Below are positions 35,503 through 45,042 of a stretch of 64,000 bases of DNA, piece after piece. Position 1 is the first letter of the stretch; every line of letters starts with the position of its first letter. The stretch covers positions 248,001 through 312,000 of the forward strand of contig NC_018068.1 of NCBI RefSeq assembly GCF_000255115.2. Direction: 5' to 3'. The position numbers and the translations under genes are program-made. The notes below the pieces were generated by a model, which searched no databases, had not been told where the DNA came from, and was given only the letters and a program-made list of their open reading frames with translations. The stretch is from Desulfosporosinus acidiphilus SJ4. GTDB lineage: Bacteria; Bacillota; Desulfitobacteriia; Desulfitobacteriales; Desulfitobacteriaceae.

Positions 35503-36096
35503 ATGTATTTAATGATTGATCATTATGACTCGTTTGTTTATAACCTTAAGGCGTATTTTGAAGTGTTGAACTGCTTTGTTCGAGTGATCAGCAGTGATAA
35601 AGCCACACCGCGTTGTATCGAACAAATCGAAAATCTCGAAGGGATAATCTTATCTCCCGGCCCCAAGCATCCCAAAGACTGTGAACATTCTGCCGCCATT
35701 CTTCGTTCCTTTGGCCATCGCCTTCCGATTTTGGGAGTCTGCCTTGGCCATCAGCTTATTGGGCATACATTCGGAGCCAAAGTTAGCAAAGGCTTTCGGC
35801 CAATGCACGGGAAAATTACTAGGATTAACAATTACGATACGGGTGTTTTACAGGGACTTCCGGAGACCTTTGCTGTAACCCGCTATCATTCTTTAGTCAT
35901 CGCAGAGGATTCCTTGCCCGATTGTTTGCGGGTGGATGCCAGGGCTGAAGATGGAGCTATTATGGCCGTATCCCATAAGAAGCTTCCCGTATTTGGAGTA
36001 CAGTTTCATCCCGAGGCAATTTTATCTCAATATGGGTATGAGGTTCTAAGAAATTTCGTTAACATCGCTGAAACAAGGAGAATAGAGAATGGCTGA
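35503..36096 (+). CDS. pabA: Aminodeoxychorismate/anthranilate synthase glutamine amidotransferase subunit
   Basis: This glutaminase subunit provides ammonia to PabB for 4-amino-4-deoxychorismate, a folate precursor. The 197-residue class I amidotransferase has the nucleophile C80 in GVCLGHQ, the oxyanion segment SPGPKHP and the HPE triad end (VQFHPEA). It overlaps pabB by 8 bp, so the two are made together. GGAAGAAG lies before the ATG. In many bacteria the same subunit also serves TrpE. Confidence 0.93.
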   Translation: MYLMIDHYDSFVYNLKAYFEVLNCFVRVISSDKATPRCIEQIENLEGIILSPGPKHPKDCEHSAAILRSFGHRLPILGVCLGHQLIGHTFGAKVSKGFRPMHGKITRINNYDTGVLQGLPETFAVTRYHSLVIAEDSLPDCLRVDARAEDGAIMAVSHKKLPVFGVQFHPEAILSQYGYEVLRNFVNIAETRRIENG

Positions 36097-37450
36097 CTAC
36101 AAGGAGTGGTCCGGTTACTGTCCTGCTGTCGATATTTATTCAAGCTATGCTGAAGAAAAAGACACCGTGTTCCTGGATTCTTCTTTGAAAAACATGTATG
36201 GAAATTATTCGATCATCGGAATTCATCCCTATCTGAGAATTGAGGACAGAAACGGTGAATTGTTTGTAAACGGCGTCCCTCAAAAAGGGACATTGACAGG
36301 TTATATTTCCGACTATTTGCTGCACCATGAGGAAGAGAATCCAACAGCTCTTCCCCTGCTCTCAGGAGCTGTTGGTTATCTTACCTACGATTTTGGTATG
36401 AGGTCGCTGAAACTCTCCTCCCGTCACCCCAAGATCGTCGATATCCCGGAAGCATTATTTATTTTTTATGAGCATTTTATTATCGAAGATAAAAAAAACA
36501 GAAAGATCTATCTGGCTGCCGCAGGGTGCTTGAATAACGGGGAAGATAGTCTAGCCGCTTTGGAGAAGGATTTACAGGAAAGACTGAATTGCCGCACACA
36601 TACCCTACTCCAACCCGAAATTGCCCAAAAGGGTCCCTGCATCTGTTCTGACTTCGAAAAAGAGGAATACCTTGAAGCGATCAACAAGGTGATTAATTAT
36701 ATCGTTGAAGGCGATATCTATATAACAAATATGACCCGTCAAATCAGGGTGGAAAGTCAGGTTCAGCCCTATGAGGTGTTTTTACGGCTCCATAGGAACA
36801 ACCCTGCACCTTTTAGCGGCTATTTAAATTACGGGGATTTTAAGATGGTTTGTTCTTCACCGGAGCGTTTATTAAAGTTAACCGCTGGGATTGCGGAAAC
36901 ACGCCCCATTAAAGGGACCAGAAAAAGAGGAGGAAATCCCGCAGAGGACAACGCATTGCGAGCAGAATTATTGCATTCAGCCAAAGATCGAAGCGAATTA
37001 TTGATGATTGTCGATCTGGAGCGGAACGACCTGAACAAAGTTTGTGTACCAGGAAGCGTAGAAGTTCCCCAGTTATTCGAAGTTGAAGCCTATGCGACAG
37101 TATTCCATCTGGTGGCGACGATTACCGGCAAACTTAAAGAAGGTGTGACTTCAATGGATCTTCTGACGGCAATGTTTCCCGGCGGCTCAATTACCGGAGC
37201 ACCCAAGCGGAGAGCCATGGAAATCATTGATGAGTTGGAACACTCCCGCCGAGGGATTTATACCGGGTCCATAGGGTATCTGTCCTTAGATAATAGCTGC
37301 GATTTTAATATTGTGATTCGTACGGCTGTCTATAAAGACGGGACGTATCATTTGGGGGTTGGCGGCGGGATTACCTGTGAATCCGATTTGGAATTTGAAT
37401 TTGAAGAAACCGAGCAAAAAGCTAAAGCTTTATTGGAGGCTATGAAATGA
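36089..37450 (+). CDS. pabB: Aminodeoxychorismate synthase component I
   Basis: This is the chorismate-binding subunit of aminodeoxychorismate synthase, 453 residues. The chorismate-binding domain carries ETRPIKGTRKRG, in which the lysine of PIKGT marks PabB rather than TrpE (PIAGT). It also has HSAKDRSELLMIVDLERNDL, FPGGSITGAPKRRAMEIID and the end segment GVGGGITCESD. It lies between pabA and pabC with overlaps on both sides. Confidence 0.94.
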   Translation: MADYKEWSGYCPAVDIYSSYAEEKDTVFLDSSLKNMYGNYSIIGIHPYLRIEDRNGELFVNGVPQKGTLTGYISDYLLHHEEENPTALPLLSGAVGYLTYDFGMRSLKLSSRHPKIVDIPEALFIFYEHFIIEDKKNRKIYLAAAGCLNNGEDSLAALEKDLQERLNCRTHTLLQPEIAQKGPCICSDFEKEEYLEAINKVINYIVEGDIYITNMTRQIRVESQVQPYEVFLRLHRNNPAPFSGYLNYGDFKMVCSSPERLLKLTAGIAETRPIKGTRKRGGNPAEDNALRAELLHSAKDRSELLMIVDLERNDLNKVCVPGSVEVPQLFEVEAYATVFHLVATITGKLKEGVTSMDLLTAMFPGGSITGAPKRRAMEIIDELEHSRRGIYTGSIGYLSLDNSCDFNIVIRTAVYKDGTYHLGVGGGITCESDLEFEFEETEQKAKALLEAMK

Positions 37451-38199
37451 GACCTTTAAATGACTTTGTCTTAGATGATGGATACCGGTTGGGTCTCGGT
37501 GCTTTTGAGACGATTTCTGTGAAAAACGGCAAAGGGATCCTTCTTCCGTATCACTTGGAACGTCTTCTAAACGCTCTAGATACGTTGGAAATCCCAATGC
37601 CGCTTTCTTTAGAAGAGGATATAGCCTATCATATTAGCCGGATGCCGGTAAATGAAGATGTGCTGCGGATTAGCGTATCGCAGAATAATACAGTCTGGGA
37701 AACGCGGAAGAATGCCTATACCAATGAGCACTACACTCAAGGATTCTCATTAATATTTAGTTCAACGCGCAGAAATGAAACATCTCCGCTGACAGGAATT
37801 AAATCTCTAAACCAAGGTGACAATTTCCTCCAAAGACGCTTGGCGTTACGCAGCGGTTATGATGAGGCCGTATTTCTTAATTCTAAGGGGGAGCTGACGG
37901 AAGGAACTGTATCCAATCTCTTTTTTATTTCGAATAAACAACTCTACACACCTGCCGCCAACTGTGGTCTATTGGCCGGTACAGTCCGCCGTTGGCTGCT
38001 CGAAAACTATGATGTAAAAGAAATTCATATTCTCCCTAACGATCTGGAATCCTTTCAGGAGATGTTTATAAGCAATGCTTTGTTAGGCATCATGCCGGTA
38101 TTTCGATTGGGTACGCATAACTTTCCGGAACGAACTGTAACCTATGAATTACTTGACCTGTACAGGAAAATGACAGAAGGATCAAGTGGGAAGTTCTAA
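37447..38199 (+). CDS. pabC: 4-amino-4-deoxychorismate lyase (class IV aminotransferase fold)
   Basis: This PLP enzyme removes pyruvate from aminodeoxychorismate to give 4-aminobenzoate. The 250-residue protein has the fold-type IV motifs: the PLP lysine in TGIKSLNQGDN (about residue 119), the glutamate in LTEGTVSNLFFI and the L-A-G-T-V-R phosphate cup. It starts inside the pabB stop region (4-bp overlap), completing a three-gene PABA operon. Confidence 0.92.
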   Translation: MRPLNDFVLDDGYRLGLGAFETISVKNGKGILLPYHLERLLNALDTLEIPMPLSLEEDIAYHISRMPVNEDVLRISVSQNNTVWETRKNAYTNEHYTQGFSLIFSSTRRNETSPLTGIKSLNQGDNFLQRRLALRSGYDEAVFLNSKGELTEGTVSNLFFISNKQLYTPAANCGLLAGTVRRWLLENYDVKEIHILPNDLESFQEMFISNALLGIMPVFRLGTHNFPERTVTYELLDLYRKMTEGSSGKF

Positions 38200-38247
38200 G
38201 GTTTTGGCTCAAATAGCTGCTCATGTAAAAACCATTTTTTAATAATA

Positions 38248-38268
38248 AAGTGACCTGAACGGTCACTT
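38248..38268. terminator. Weak hairpin between pabC and the MBL gene
   Basis: AAGTGACC pairs with GGTCACTT around TGAAC. The flanking T run is poor, so termination here is uncertain. Confidence 0.4.
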
Positions 38269-38293
38269 AAAGAAATTGGGCAATGGAGGATTT

Positions 38294-39154
38294 TCAACGG
38301 GGCAGAATCCATGTATCTCCTACTTCCTGAATCGCTATCCTTTCTGTCTCTCCGGACGCTGCCTGACGAAAACGAACAATAGGTTCTTCTATGGGTTCCT
38401 GGGACAACTTAAAGGTTCCCCAATGCATAGGAATAATCCATTGGGCCGAGATTTCCTGAGCCATTCTCCAAGCTTGTTCAGGAGTAGCGTGGCTTGCTTC
38501 AAAGGATTTAGGAGAGTAGGCGCCAATCCCCATGATGGCTAAGTCAATTTTCGATCCCTGAAGTTGTTGCCGAAAAAGCTCGGTATAGCCTGTATCAGCC
38601 CCGAAGAAGATATGGACATCATTTTTCGAGAGAAGAAAGCTGTTGGCTTCCATACCTTTCTTCCAAGGTATTCGGGCCCCCCAGTGTTTCCCTTCAATAG
38701 CTTTGATGCTGACTCCGGAGAAAGACTTACAGTCTTGCCAGTGCATTTCTTCAATAGCTTGAAATTTCATACCCTTCCACAAAGGAAGGGTATTTTTGGC
38801 GGTAACGGCAATTGTTTTAGGAGATTGCAGCCTGCGCAACGAAGGATAATCAAAGTGATCGGTATGAGCATGGGAGACAAGCAGCAAATCAAGGGGGCCG
38901 ACTTCGTTCCACTGCAAAGGAGAGGCTATATAACGGCTGGGACCTAATGTCAGGTTGCCCAGAGGCGTAATGCCGATATGAGAATTAAGAGCAGGATCGA
39001 GAAGAATCCTTGTGCCAAAGAAGTTGATGAGAAACGTTGCATGGCCTAGCCAAGAGACAGTAACTTCCTTGTCAGACCATTGATGAGGGGAAGGAATATA
39101 AATAGGCTGCCTTAACTTGTGCCTAATTTTTTTATCACTTTGATTATTGAACAT
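38294..39154 (-). CDS. MBL-fold metal-dependent hydrolase (UlaG/NAPE-PLD-like)
   Basis: This is a metallo-beta-lactamase-fold hydrolase of about 286 residues. It has the metal motif HAHTDH (in LLVSHAHTDHFDYP), the opening strand SWLGHATFLI, the aspartate in FFGADTGY and the final histidine in IPMHWGTFKL. The substrate is unknown; relatives cleave phosphodiester or lactone bonds. The start is uncertain: ATG at 39154 lies about 15 bp after GGGGAGG, while a GTG at 39184 overlaps no site. Confidence 0.85.
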   Translation of the reverse strand: MFNNQSDKKIRHKLRQPIYIPSPHQWSDKEVTVSWLGHATFLINFFGTRILLDPALNSHIGITPLGNLTLGPSRYIASPLQWNEVGPLDLLLVSHAHTDHFDYPSLRRLQSPKTIAVTAKNTLPLWKGMKFQAIEEMHWQDCKSFSGVSIKAIEGKHWGARIPWKKGMEANSFLLSKNDVHIFFGADTGYTELFRQQLQGSKIDLAIMGIGAYSPKSFEASHATPEQAWRMAQEISAQWIIPMHWGTFKLSQEPIEEPIVRFRQAASGETERIAIQEVGDTWILPR

Positions 39155-39222
39155 TTTGTTATTAAATTTCCTCCCCTTCCTCACACATAATTAGAAAATA
39201 ATTTCTATAGGTGGTTAATAGT

Positions 39223-39420
39223 TTACTCTATACCTTTTTTCGTTTTTACTATGATAATTCCTTTTTTGTTTGCCGTCATTGGTATAACCACATTAAATTT
39301 CTTCAAGATCTTCACACAGGCGGTAGAGACTCCTCTCAAAGTTGTGTTCAGTGTAAAATACAGAAGAGACTCAGCCTGTTCGATTTTGGCTGAGTCATTA
39401 ATATTCTGGTGAATATCCAT
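39223..39420 (-). CDS. Possible small protein of unknown function
   Basis: A 65-codon frame (MDIHQNINDSAKIEQAESLLYF...) lies alone between two genes. A tiny frame of 12 codons with a GAGG site ends where it starts (TAATG), which suggests coupled translation. There is no direct ribosome binding site and I recognise no family, so it may be non-coding. Confidence 0.35.
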   Translation of the reverse strand: MDIHQNINDSAKIEQAESLLYFTLNTTLRGVSTACVKILKKFNVVIPMTANKKGIIIVKTKKGIE

Positions 39421-39589
39421 TAATCTTTGGATTTCAATACGTTGAATAATCTTTTCATCAAATCCTCAGCTCCACATGAAATTCTGTTTATAAGAATTAA
39501 AAAAGTCAAAGCTTAGAGGATCTTGAGATCCCTAGAAGCGTTAGAACTTGAGAGTTAAAGAACTTAGGAACTAAAGAACTCTAACCGTC

Positions 39590-40258
39590 TCAAGAAAAGT
39601 GATAGGTCCAGAAAGACTCTTGTTGAAGTCTTTGACTATAAAAGTTCTTCGAGGGTTCTTTAACTTGCCCAGAGGCGTTACGGGGCAAAAATACTTGCGA
39701 TTGTGAGCGGTGTGCCAGGATAGCAGCGAACTTTACATCAGCTACGGCCGAAATATCGTTGACGATATCCGGCGGGCCGATAATGTCCTGACAATCGCGG
39801 GCAAAAGCATGGGCATAGACGGTGGGGCGTTCTTGAGGGGAGAGACGGGAAAGGGCCTTGATTGTCAATTCTCCAAGCGCATTATGATCCGGATGTACCG
39901 CATATCCGGGATAGTGAGTAAGCACCAGGGAAGGCCGGACCTCCCGGAGAATCTCCCCGATTTTATTGATTAAGGGTTCGGGGTCTTCAAACTCAATGGT
40001 TTTATCCCGTAAGCCGAGCTTAATCAGATGTTGAATCCCGATCGCCTTGCACGCTTCCTCTAACTCCGCTTCCCGGATTTTAGGCAAAGATTCCCGATTG
40101 GCAAAGAAAGGCTTGCCCATGTTGCGTCCCATCTGTCCTAAAGTTCCGCAAACATAAGTAATCGGAACTCCCGATTTGGCAAAGAGTGCTAAAGTCCCGC
40201 CACATCCAAAGGTTTCGTCGTCCGGATGTGGAAAAACTACCAGAACGTGTCGTTCCAA
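39590..40258 (-). CDS. bshB2: Bacillithiol biosynthesis deacetylase BshB2 (PIG-L family)
   Basis: This zinc deacetylase of the PIG-L/LmbE family is predicted to remove acetyl from N-acetylglucosaminyl-malate in bacillithiol synthesis, or from related conjugates. The metal motifs are FPHPDDETFGCGG and the later HPDH. Segments such as CGTLGQMGRNMG, FANRESLPKIR and RDKTIEFEDPE closely follow what I recall of Bacillus subtilis BshB2 (YojG). I chose TTG at 40258 because GGGAGG lies 8 bp before it and the length then agrees. It follows yojF, as in Bacillus. Confidence 0.9.
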   Translation of the reverse strand: MERHVLVVFPHPDDETFGCGGTLALFAKSGVPITYVCGTLGQMGRNMGKPFFANRESLPKIREAELEEACKAIGIQHLIKLGLRDKTIEFEDPEPLINKIGEILREVRPSLVLTHYPGYAVHPDHNALGELTIKALSRLSPQERPTVYAHAFARDCQDIIGPPDIVNDISAVADVKFAAILAHRSQSQVFLPRNASGQVKEPSKNFYSQRLQQESFWTYHFS

Positions 40259-40343
40259 AGCATATTCCTCCCAGGTCAATTCATTTCAGACTCCTGATTT
40301 GAAAATAAATATCATTATCTGCAGGATCATCTCGGTACGATTA

Positions 40344-40694
40344 TTACAATTCAAAGGGTTCTAAACTAAGTTCCAAAGCTACGGCCAGCCGTCCCTCCTG
40401 GTCATGACCGGCGAGCAGGAGCTGGCCCTCTTGATTCAGTTCAAAGTCGGTCAGTCCTTCGGCGTAGACCCAGCCGCTGTTCATCTTCAGACCCACACGG
40501 TAGGGCCCGTCACCTGTGATGGTTCCCCGGACATAAGTGATAAGGCCATTGCGAATATAGGCCCCAACCGTCATTTGGCTTTCTTGTCGATGAGCGGCAT
40601 ATGCCCCATTGGTCGTCTCAAGGTGGAGATAAACCTCGCGGTTGAGAAAACTGTTAAGCGCTGGCTGTACAATTGATTTATCGATTGGATTCAT
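40344..40694 (-). CDS. yojF: YojF-family (DUF1806) protein
   Basis: This small cytoplasmic protein of 116 residues belongs to the DUF1806 family, whose members lie beside bshB2 in Bacillus. Family features include REVYLHLETTNGAYAAH, a GAYIRN segment and a beta-rich C-terminal half. Its function is not established; the persistent pairing with bshB2 suggests a role in bacillithiol metabolism. It is the upstream gene of the pair, about 85 bp from bshB2. Confidence 0.87.
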   Translation of the reverse strand: MNPIDKSIVQPALNSFLNREVYLHLETTNGAYAAHRQESQMTVGAYIRNGLITYVRGTITGDGPYRVGLKMNSGWVYAEGLTDFELNQEGQLLLAGHDQEGRLAVALELSLEPFEL

Positions 40695-40787
40695 GAACTA
40701 TCGACCACCTTAACCCAGGATTCATTTTTTATATTGTTTTTCCATTATAGTACTATTCCATTGGAAAATGAATAGTTGGTCAGGTGT

Positions 40788-41720
40788 TTAATTGGAAGCC
40801 CGCCAAAGCCTTAAAGTTAGGCAGCGAAGACTTCCGCCGCCAGCCAATAGGGCTTTGGGGCGAAATTCGTGGATTTGAACTCCGCGTTCATTCAGCGCTT
40901 TTTTAGTCTGAACGTCTAAGGCCAAATCATAGTGAATAAATTTTTTAGGTTCAAGAGGCACAAAGCTGCACCCCCAATTTCTTTGCTCTTCATCACTGAT
41001 TGGTATTAGCTCAATCGACTTTTTTTCCAGATATGACTTGAAGTCAATTTCCATCCGTTTTTGCTTACTGATTAGATATGTCTTGAGGAATGCAGGAGGA
41101 AAATACAAGGCTAAGTCTTCGCTAATCCTGCTAAAAATCATATCTGCATGCATGAACCTCCGGGCCTGTGGTGCCTCGACGTAAATGATTTCTTCAAATA
41201 TCTCCAGGGCTTTAGAAAAAAATCCTTCGATGGTGCCGGGATTTGAACGTTCGGTATTCACAATAATTAAGGCTGCAGGGGACAACATTAAACAGCCTTC
41301 GAATTTTTCATGGGTTTTAAATTCATGAAAGATAGGTATACCGATATTTGTAAGAGCCTCTTTAACGACCTGTTCTTCGCCTGCCCTGGAGCCGGGGCAC
41401 ATTTTCGATAGAATGGCTCCTTTGCTTGTGATAACAGCAGTATCATGAAGATAAGGCAAATTGGGGAGAATTGGTAGTAAGTCTTTAGTCTGCCGCACGA
41501 AATCTCTGACAAATAGGACCTGGACATCGTGTTCCCGCAGTATTTGTGCATATTGTTCATATTCTTTTAAGTATTGATCGATTTCGGGTACAAAATTAAA
41601 TAGATGGTATTTGTAATTATCTTCTGAAATAACAGGGAGGGATTCGATGGGGCTATGCAGCAACACCTTTTTAAGGCGGCCTAGTTTTTCAGCCCCAAAC
41701 TTTGTTTTTAATTCGTTCAT
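40788..41720 (-). CDS. Divergent arginine deiminase/amidinotransferase-fold protein
   Basis: This 310-residue protein of the guanidino-group-modifying superfamily has the fivefold propeller pattern. LPYLHDTAVI replaces the usual FTRD segment, the KFEGCLML region replaces EGGD, and RFMHADMIF stands for the HLD motif. GGGSLRCLTLRL carries the nucleophilic cysteine near the C-terminus. The cysteine, histidine and acidic residues needed for hydrolysis seem to be kept, while the substrate-guanidinium positions differ. Substrate and pathway are unknown. It is a single gene with no arginine-deiminase-pathway partners. Confidence 0.75.
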   Translation of the reverse strand: MNELKTKFGAEKLGRLKKVLLHSPIESLPVISEDNYKYHLFNFVPEIDQYLKEYEQYAQILREHDVQVLFVRDFVRQTKDLLPILPNLPYLHDTAVITSKGAILSKMCPGSRAGEEQVVKEALTNIGIPIFHEFKTHEKFEGCLMLSPAALIIVNTERSNPGTIEGFFSKALEIFEEIIYVEAPQARRFMHADMIFSRISEDLALYFPPAFLKTYLISKQKRMEIDFKSYLEKKSIELIPISDEEQRNWGCSFVPLEPKKFIHYDLALDVQTKKALNERGVQIHEFRPKALLAGGGSLRCLTLRLWRASN

Positions 41721-41840
41721 GGATTACACCCTAGCCTTCATTATTTGTTAACAATTATTATTTACCATCGCCATATTTAGATTCAGGCGATCAATGTCAA
41801 CAGTATGTATCTAGCTGTTTCGGCAAGGAGAGTAAGTCAT

Positions 41841-41949
41841 CCAATCGTGAGACTCCCACTTCTATAAGTGGGAGTGGTCCCCGGTCTCTGCTTCGGTGGT
41901 AGAGTCCCCCATCGAAGCCCCGATGTTCGGCTTTAGCTGAACGAGTTCA
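41841..41949 (-). repeat. Dispersed repeat family 2, full copy
   Basis: The parts in order are CCAATCGTGAGA, the hairpin CTCCCACTT-CTAT-AAGTGGGAG, TGGTCCCCGGTCTCTGC, TTCGGTGG pairing with CCATCGAA, GCCCCGATG, and the end hairpin TTCGGC-TTTA-GCTGAA before CGAGTTCA. It is almost identical to the copy at 47003. The remainder of 41721-42090 shows no gene beyond the leader of the hybrid kinase. Confidence 0.85.
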
Positions 41950-42090
41950 CTGGTCTGCACGCAGAAAAATCGTAAAATAAGTAGTTATATAGAATTGCTT
42001 CAATTTTTTTGCAGGAAATACTTGAAAAGTGCAGAATTGACAGAGGTGTCAGTTGTGAGGCCCTAGAAATTGGACCGAAAGGATATTCCT

Positions 42091-44814
42091 ATGTTGAAAA
42101 AACCAATCAAACTCAGCATTACTAAAAAACTTGCTATCGTTTTAATAATTATCTGTGTACTTCCTATGGCTATTTTGGGCAGGATGTCTTACGTTAAAAC
42201 AAAAACTGCCCTGACCAACGAAATAACCATGTCTGCCAAAAACCTAATGACAGAGAAACAACGCAATTTGAATGATCTTATGGATAATGTTGAAGGTCTG
42301 ATGGCTGACATATCAAGCATTGATTATATCAAAATGGTCTTAGCTAAGGATGGAAAAAGTGTCTCCGATCAGAAGCGGCAGAGGATACAAGGTATGATTG
42401 ATTATATTCTGAACAGCTTTACTAATCTAAAAGGTCTTGTATCCATTGACGTTTTTTCCTTAAAAGGCCAGCATTATCATGTGGGGGACATCTTGAATGA
42501 ACAAGAAATTAATAAAAATGAACTGAATACTTTGTATCAAAAAGCCTTGAACTCTCCAACCCCGATTCTCTGGGAGGGCGTCGGAGAGAATATCAATCTC
42601 GGATCGCGTTCTAAAAAGGTTATTGTCATTGGGACGATTTTAAAGAGAATTGACCCGATTTCCCTTAAAGAAGAGCCGGTAGGCATACTTATAGTGAACT
42701 ATAATCTTGACGTTTTCTACAGTCATTTTGCGAACACTTACAATGATACAAAATATCTGATCTTGGATAAGGAAAACAAAATCGTTTATTCCCCGGATAA
42801 GTCAGAAATCGGCAGCATGACGGACGGGAATTTACTTAAACTGGCTAATGAAAACTCCGGAAGTTTTAAAACGACTGTTAATGGTGATGATAAGTTCGTC
42901 CTTTACGATAAATCCAATAAGAACTCATGGATGTTTCTGGCGCTTATTCCCGAAGAAAGTATTATCAACAAGATTAAAGATACAAACTTAGGGCTGCTTT
43001 TTGCGGTTTCCATTATTTTTGTGTTTCTGTCCATTTTCCTGATCGGCAGGAAGTTTGTAAATCGTATCAAGAGAGTAACAAATTTCTTTAAGGAAATTCA
43101 AAAAGGTACCATCGATTTTAAAACTCGTTTGCCGGTTTCCTTAAATGATGAGATGAGCGAATTATATCAATGGTTTAATGTATTTATTGAAAGTCTGGAA
43201 GAAAAACAAAAGACTGAACAAGAACTGATAAAGGCTAAGGAAGCTGCAGAAGCAGCCAACGTAGCCAAAAGTCAGTTCCTCGCCAACATGTCTCATGAAA
43301 TTCGGACACCTATGAACGGGATTATTGGTTATATTGAACTCCTTTCCACAATGCCTTTAGAAAAAGAACAAGCAAGTTATATTGCTGAGGTTAAAGCTTC
43401 AACGGATGCTCTTCTTGTATTGATCAATGATATCTTGGATTACTCCAAAATTGAAGCCGGTAAGATGTTTATAGATAACGCTCCGTTTGATCTTTACAAA
43501 CTTATTGAGGATTCAGTTTCTCTATTTTCTCCGAAAGCCCATAGTAAGGGAATTGAAATTCTATCGTTTATCGCAGAGGGAGTTCCCAGCCAAGTGCAAG
43601 GAGATCCCGGCAGATTACGGCAAGTTTTGAATAATATTATTGGCAATGCTGTTAAGTTTACAGATAAAGGTGAAGTAACGCTTAAAATAACAGCGCTTAA
43701 AGAAATTGAAGATAAGGTGCTTTTGCAAATTGATATTAAGGATACCGGCATAGGCATTTCTGAAGAGGACATGAAGTGTTTATTCCAAGTATTCACTCAG
43801 GCAGATGCTTCAACAACGCGGAAGTATGAAGGAACGGGTCTGGGACTTGCCATATCCCGAAGGATCTTGGAACTGATGGGCGGCAGTATAACAGTAAATA
43901 GTGAGCTCGGCAGGGGAAGTACATTTACTCTAACTTTAGAGATGGAGAAAAGTGAAATCAAAGTTGAGGATGATTTGCAATCCACAAGTTTGGAGGGGTT
44001 AAATCTATTAATTGTTGACGATAACGAAAGCAACAGAATGATCTTCCGGGAATACCTAAAAGAAACCAACTGTAAGGTTATGAGCGTCAATAACGGTAGG
44101 GAGGGTCTCGAGATTCTTAAAGGACTGGGAGATGAAAACCTGCCTCAAATTATCCTTGTTGACTATATGATGCCGGAAATGACCGGGATTGAATTTGGCA
44201 AAAAGGTTAAAGAGATAGAAAGGTTTAAACATATCAAACTAATTCTGCTTAGTTCTGCAGCTCGGCTTGATGCTAGATTAATTAAAACGATAGGATTTTC
44301 GGGATACATTTGTAAGCCTGTCCGCAAGAAGGAATTGCTTAAAGCGATTTCTGGTTTTGCCGCTTCAGAAGCCGCTGCCCCAGAGGAACCACAAATCCCC
44401 CTGCTAACTACGGCTGAAAACTATAAACAAATGGCTGATCTCAGTATTTTACTCGTTGAAGACAAAGAGGTTAATCAACGGATAGAACTGATTATGCTGA
44501 AAAGGCTTGGTTATTCAGCAAACATAGCCGTGAACGGAAAACAAGCGGTTGAATTATGTGATACTCGAAAATACGATATTATCTTTATGGACTGCCAAAT
44601 GCCTGTGATGGACGGCTATGAAGCAACAGATAGAATAAGAAAAATGAGTAGTTTAAATAAGCATTCTCCTATTATCGCCATGACCGCTCATGCTATGGAA
44701 GGTGATCGTGAAAGGTGTGTCGCGGCAGGTATGGACGATTATATAAGTAAACCGGTGACCCTGGCAGCACTCGAAGAAATGCTCGGAAAATATTTGACCA
44801 AAGATCAGGAATAA
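42091..44814 (+). CDS. Hybrid sensor histidine kinase with two receiver domains
   Basis: This is a membrane hybrid kinase of 907 residues. Two membrane segments (about 13-32 and 301-324) enclose an extracellular Cache-like sensor of about 270 residues. HAMP (about 325-380), HisKA with H402 in [11 protein letters not shown] and a full HATPase domain follow. Then come two receiver domains with phosphoryl aspartates about D691 ([11 protein letters not shown]) and D834 ([14 protein letters not shown]). It has no Hpt domain, but an Hpt protein and a NarL-type regulator lie just downstream on the other strand. ATG at 42091 follows AAAGGAT. Confidence 0.93.
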   Translation: MLKKPIKLSITKKLAIVLIIICVLPMAILGRMSYVKTKTALTNEITMSAKNLMTEKQRNLNDLMDNVEGLMADISSIDYIKMVLAKDGKSVSDQKRQRIQGMIDYILNSFTNLKGLVSIDVFSLKGQHYHVGDILNEQEINKNELNTLYQKALNSPTPILWEGVGENINLGSRSKKVIVIGTILKRIDPISLKEEPVGILIVNYNLDVFYSHFANTYNDTKYLILDKENKIVYSPDKSEIGSMTDGNLLKLANENSGSFKTTVNGDDKFVLYDKSNKNSWMFLALIPEESIINKIKDTNLGLLFAVSIIFVFLSIFLIGRKFVNRIKRVTNFFKEIQKGTIDFKTRLPVSLNDEMSELYQWFNVFIESLEEKQKTEQELIKAKEAAEAANVAKSQFLANMSHEIRTPMNGIIGYIELLSTMPLEKEQASYIAEVKASTDALLVLINDILDYSKIEAGKMFIDNAPFDLYKLIEDSVSLFSPKAHSKGIEILSFIAEGVPSQVQGDPGRLRQVLNNIIGNAVKFTDKGEVTLKITALKEIEDKVLLQIDIKDTGIGISEEDMKCLFQVFTQADASTTRKYEGTGLGLAISRRILELMGGSITVNSELGRGSTFTLTLEMEKSEIKVEDDLQSTSLEGLNLLIVDDNESNRMIFREYLKETNCKVMSVNNGREGLEILKGLGDENLPQIILVDYMMPEMTGIEFGKKVKEIERFKHIKLILLSSAARLDARLIKTIGFSGYICKPVRKKELLKAISGFAASEAAAPEEPQIPLLTTAENYKQMADLSILLVEDKEVNQRIELIMLKRLGYSANIAVNGKQAVELCDTRKYDIIFMDCQMPVMDGYEATDRIRKMSSLNKHSPIIAMTAHAMEGDRERCVAAGMDDYISKPVTLAALEEMLGKYLTKDQE

Positions 44815-44916
44815 ATCAATCTCAGCAATAACGTGCTTTCAACAGCGACCTGAGCTCATCTGCTTAGTGAATACGGATTGAGAGTGGATTTTATCCTCAT
44901 TGCCCATAACATCAGA

Positions 44917-44961
44917 AAACTGGTTACTGTCTTGAGATGGACAGTAACCAGTTTGACTTTT
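44917..44961 (+). terminator. Terminator of the hybrid kinase gene
   Basis: AAACTGGTTACTGTC and GACAGTAACCAGTTT form a perfect 15-bp stem followed by GACTTTTT. Confidence 0.9.
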
Positions 44962-44962
44962 T

Positions 44963-45042
44963 AATACTATCAGACCCTAATGCTGCTTAGTGGTGCTTAA
45001 CAGTGTCTTCGTGGGCGCCAGCTCGGAGAGTGTCTTTCTTCC
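44963..45042. repeat. Dispersed repeat family 1, partial copy
   Basis: TACTATCAG, TTTAGTGGT-like and CAGTGTCTTCG, then GCGCCAGCT, occur in family order but with gaps. It abuts the 3' end of the response-regulator gene. Confidence 0.5.

Noticed and set aside
35359-35514. A 51-codon frame in the pab leader as a real protein
   Set aside because: It overlaps the terminator hairpin and the pabA start and has a biased, low-information composition. I mention it only as a possible leader frame.
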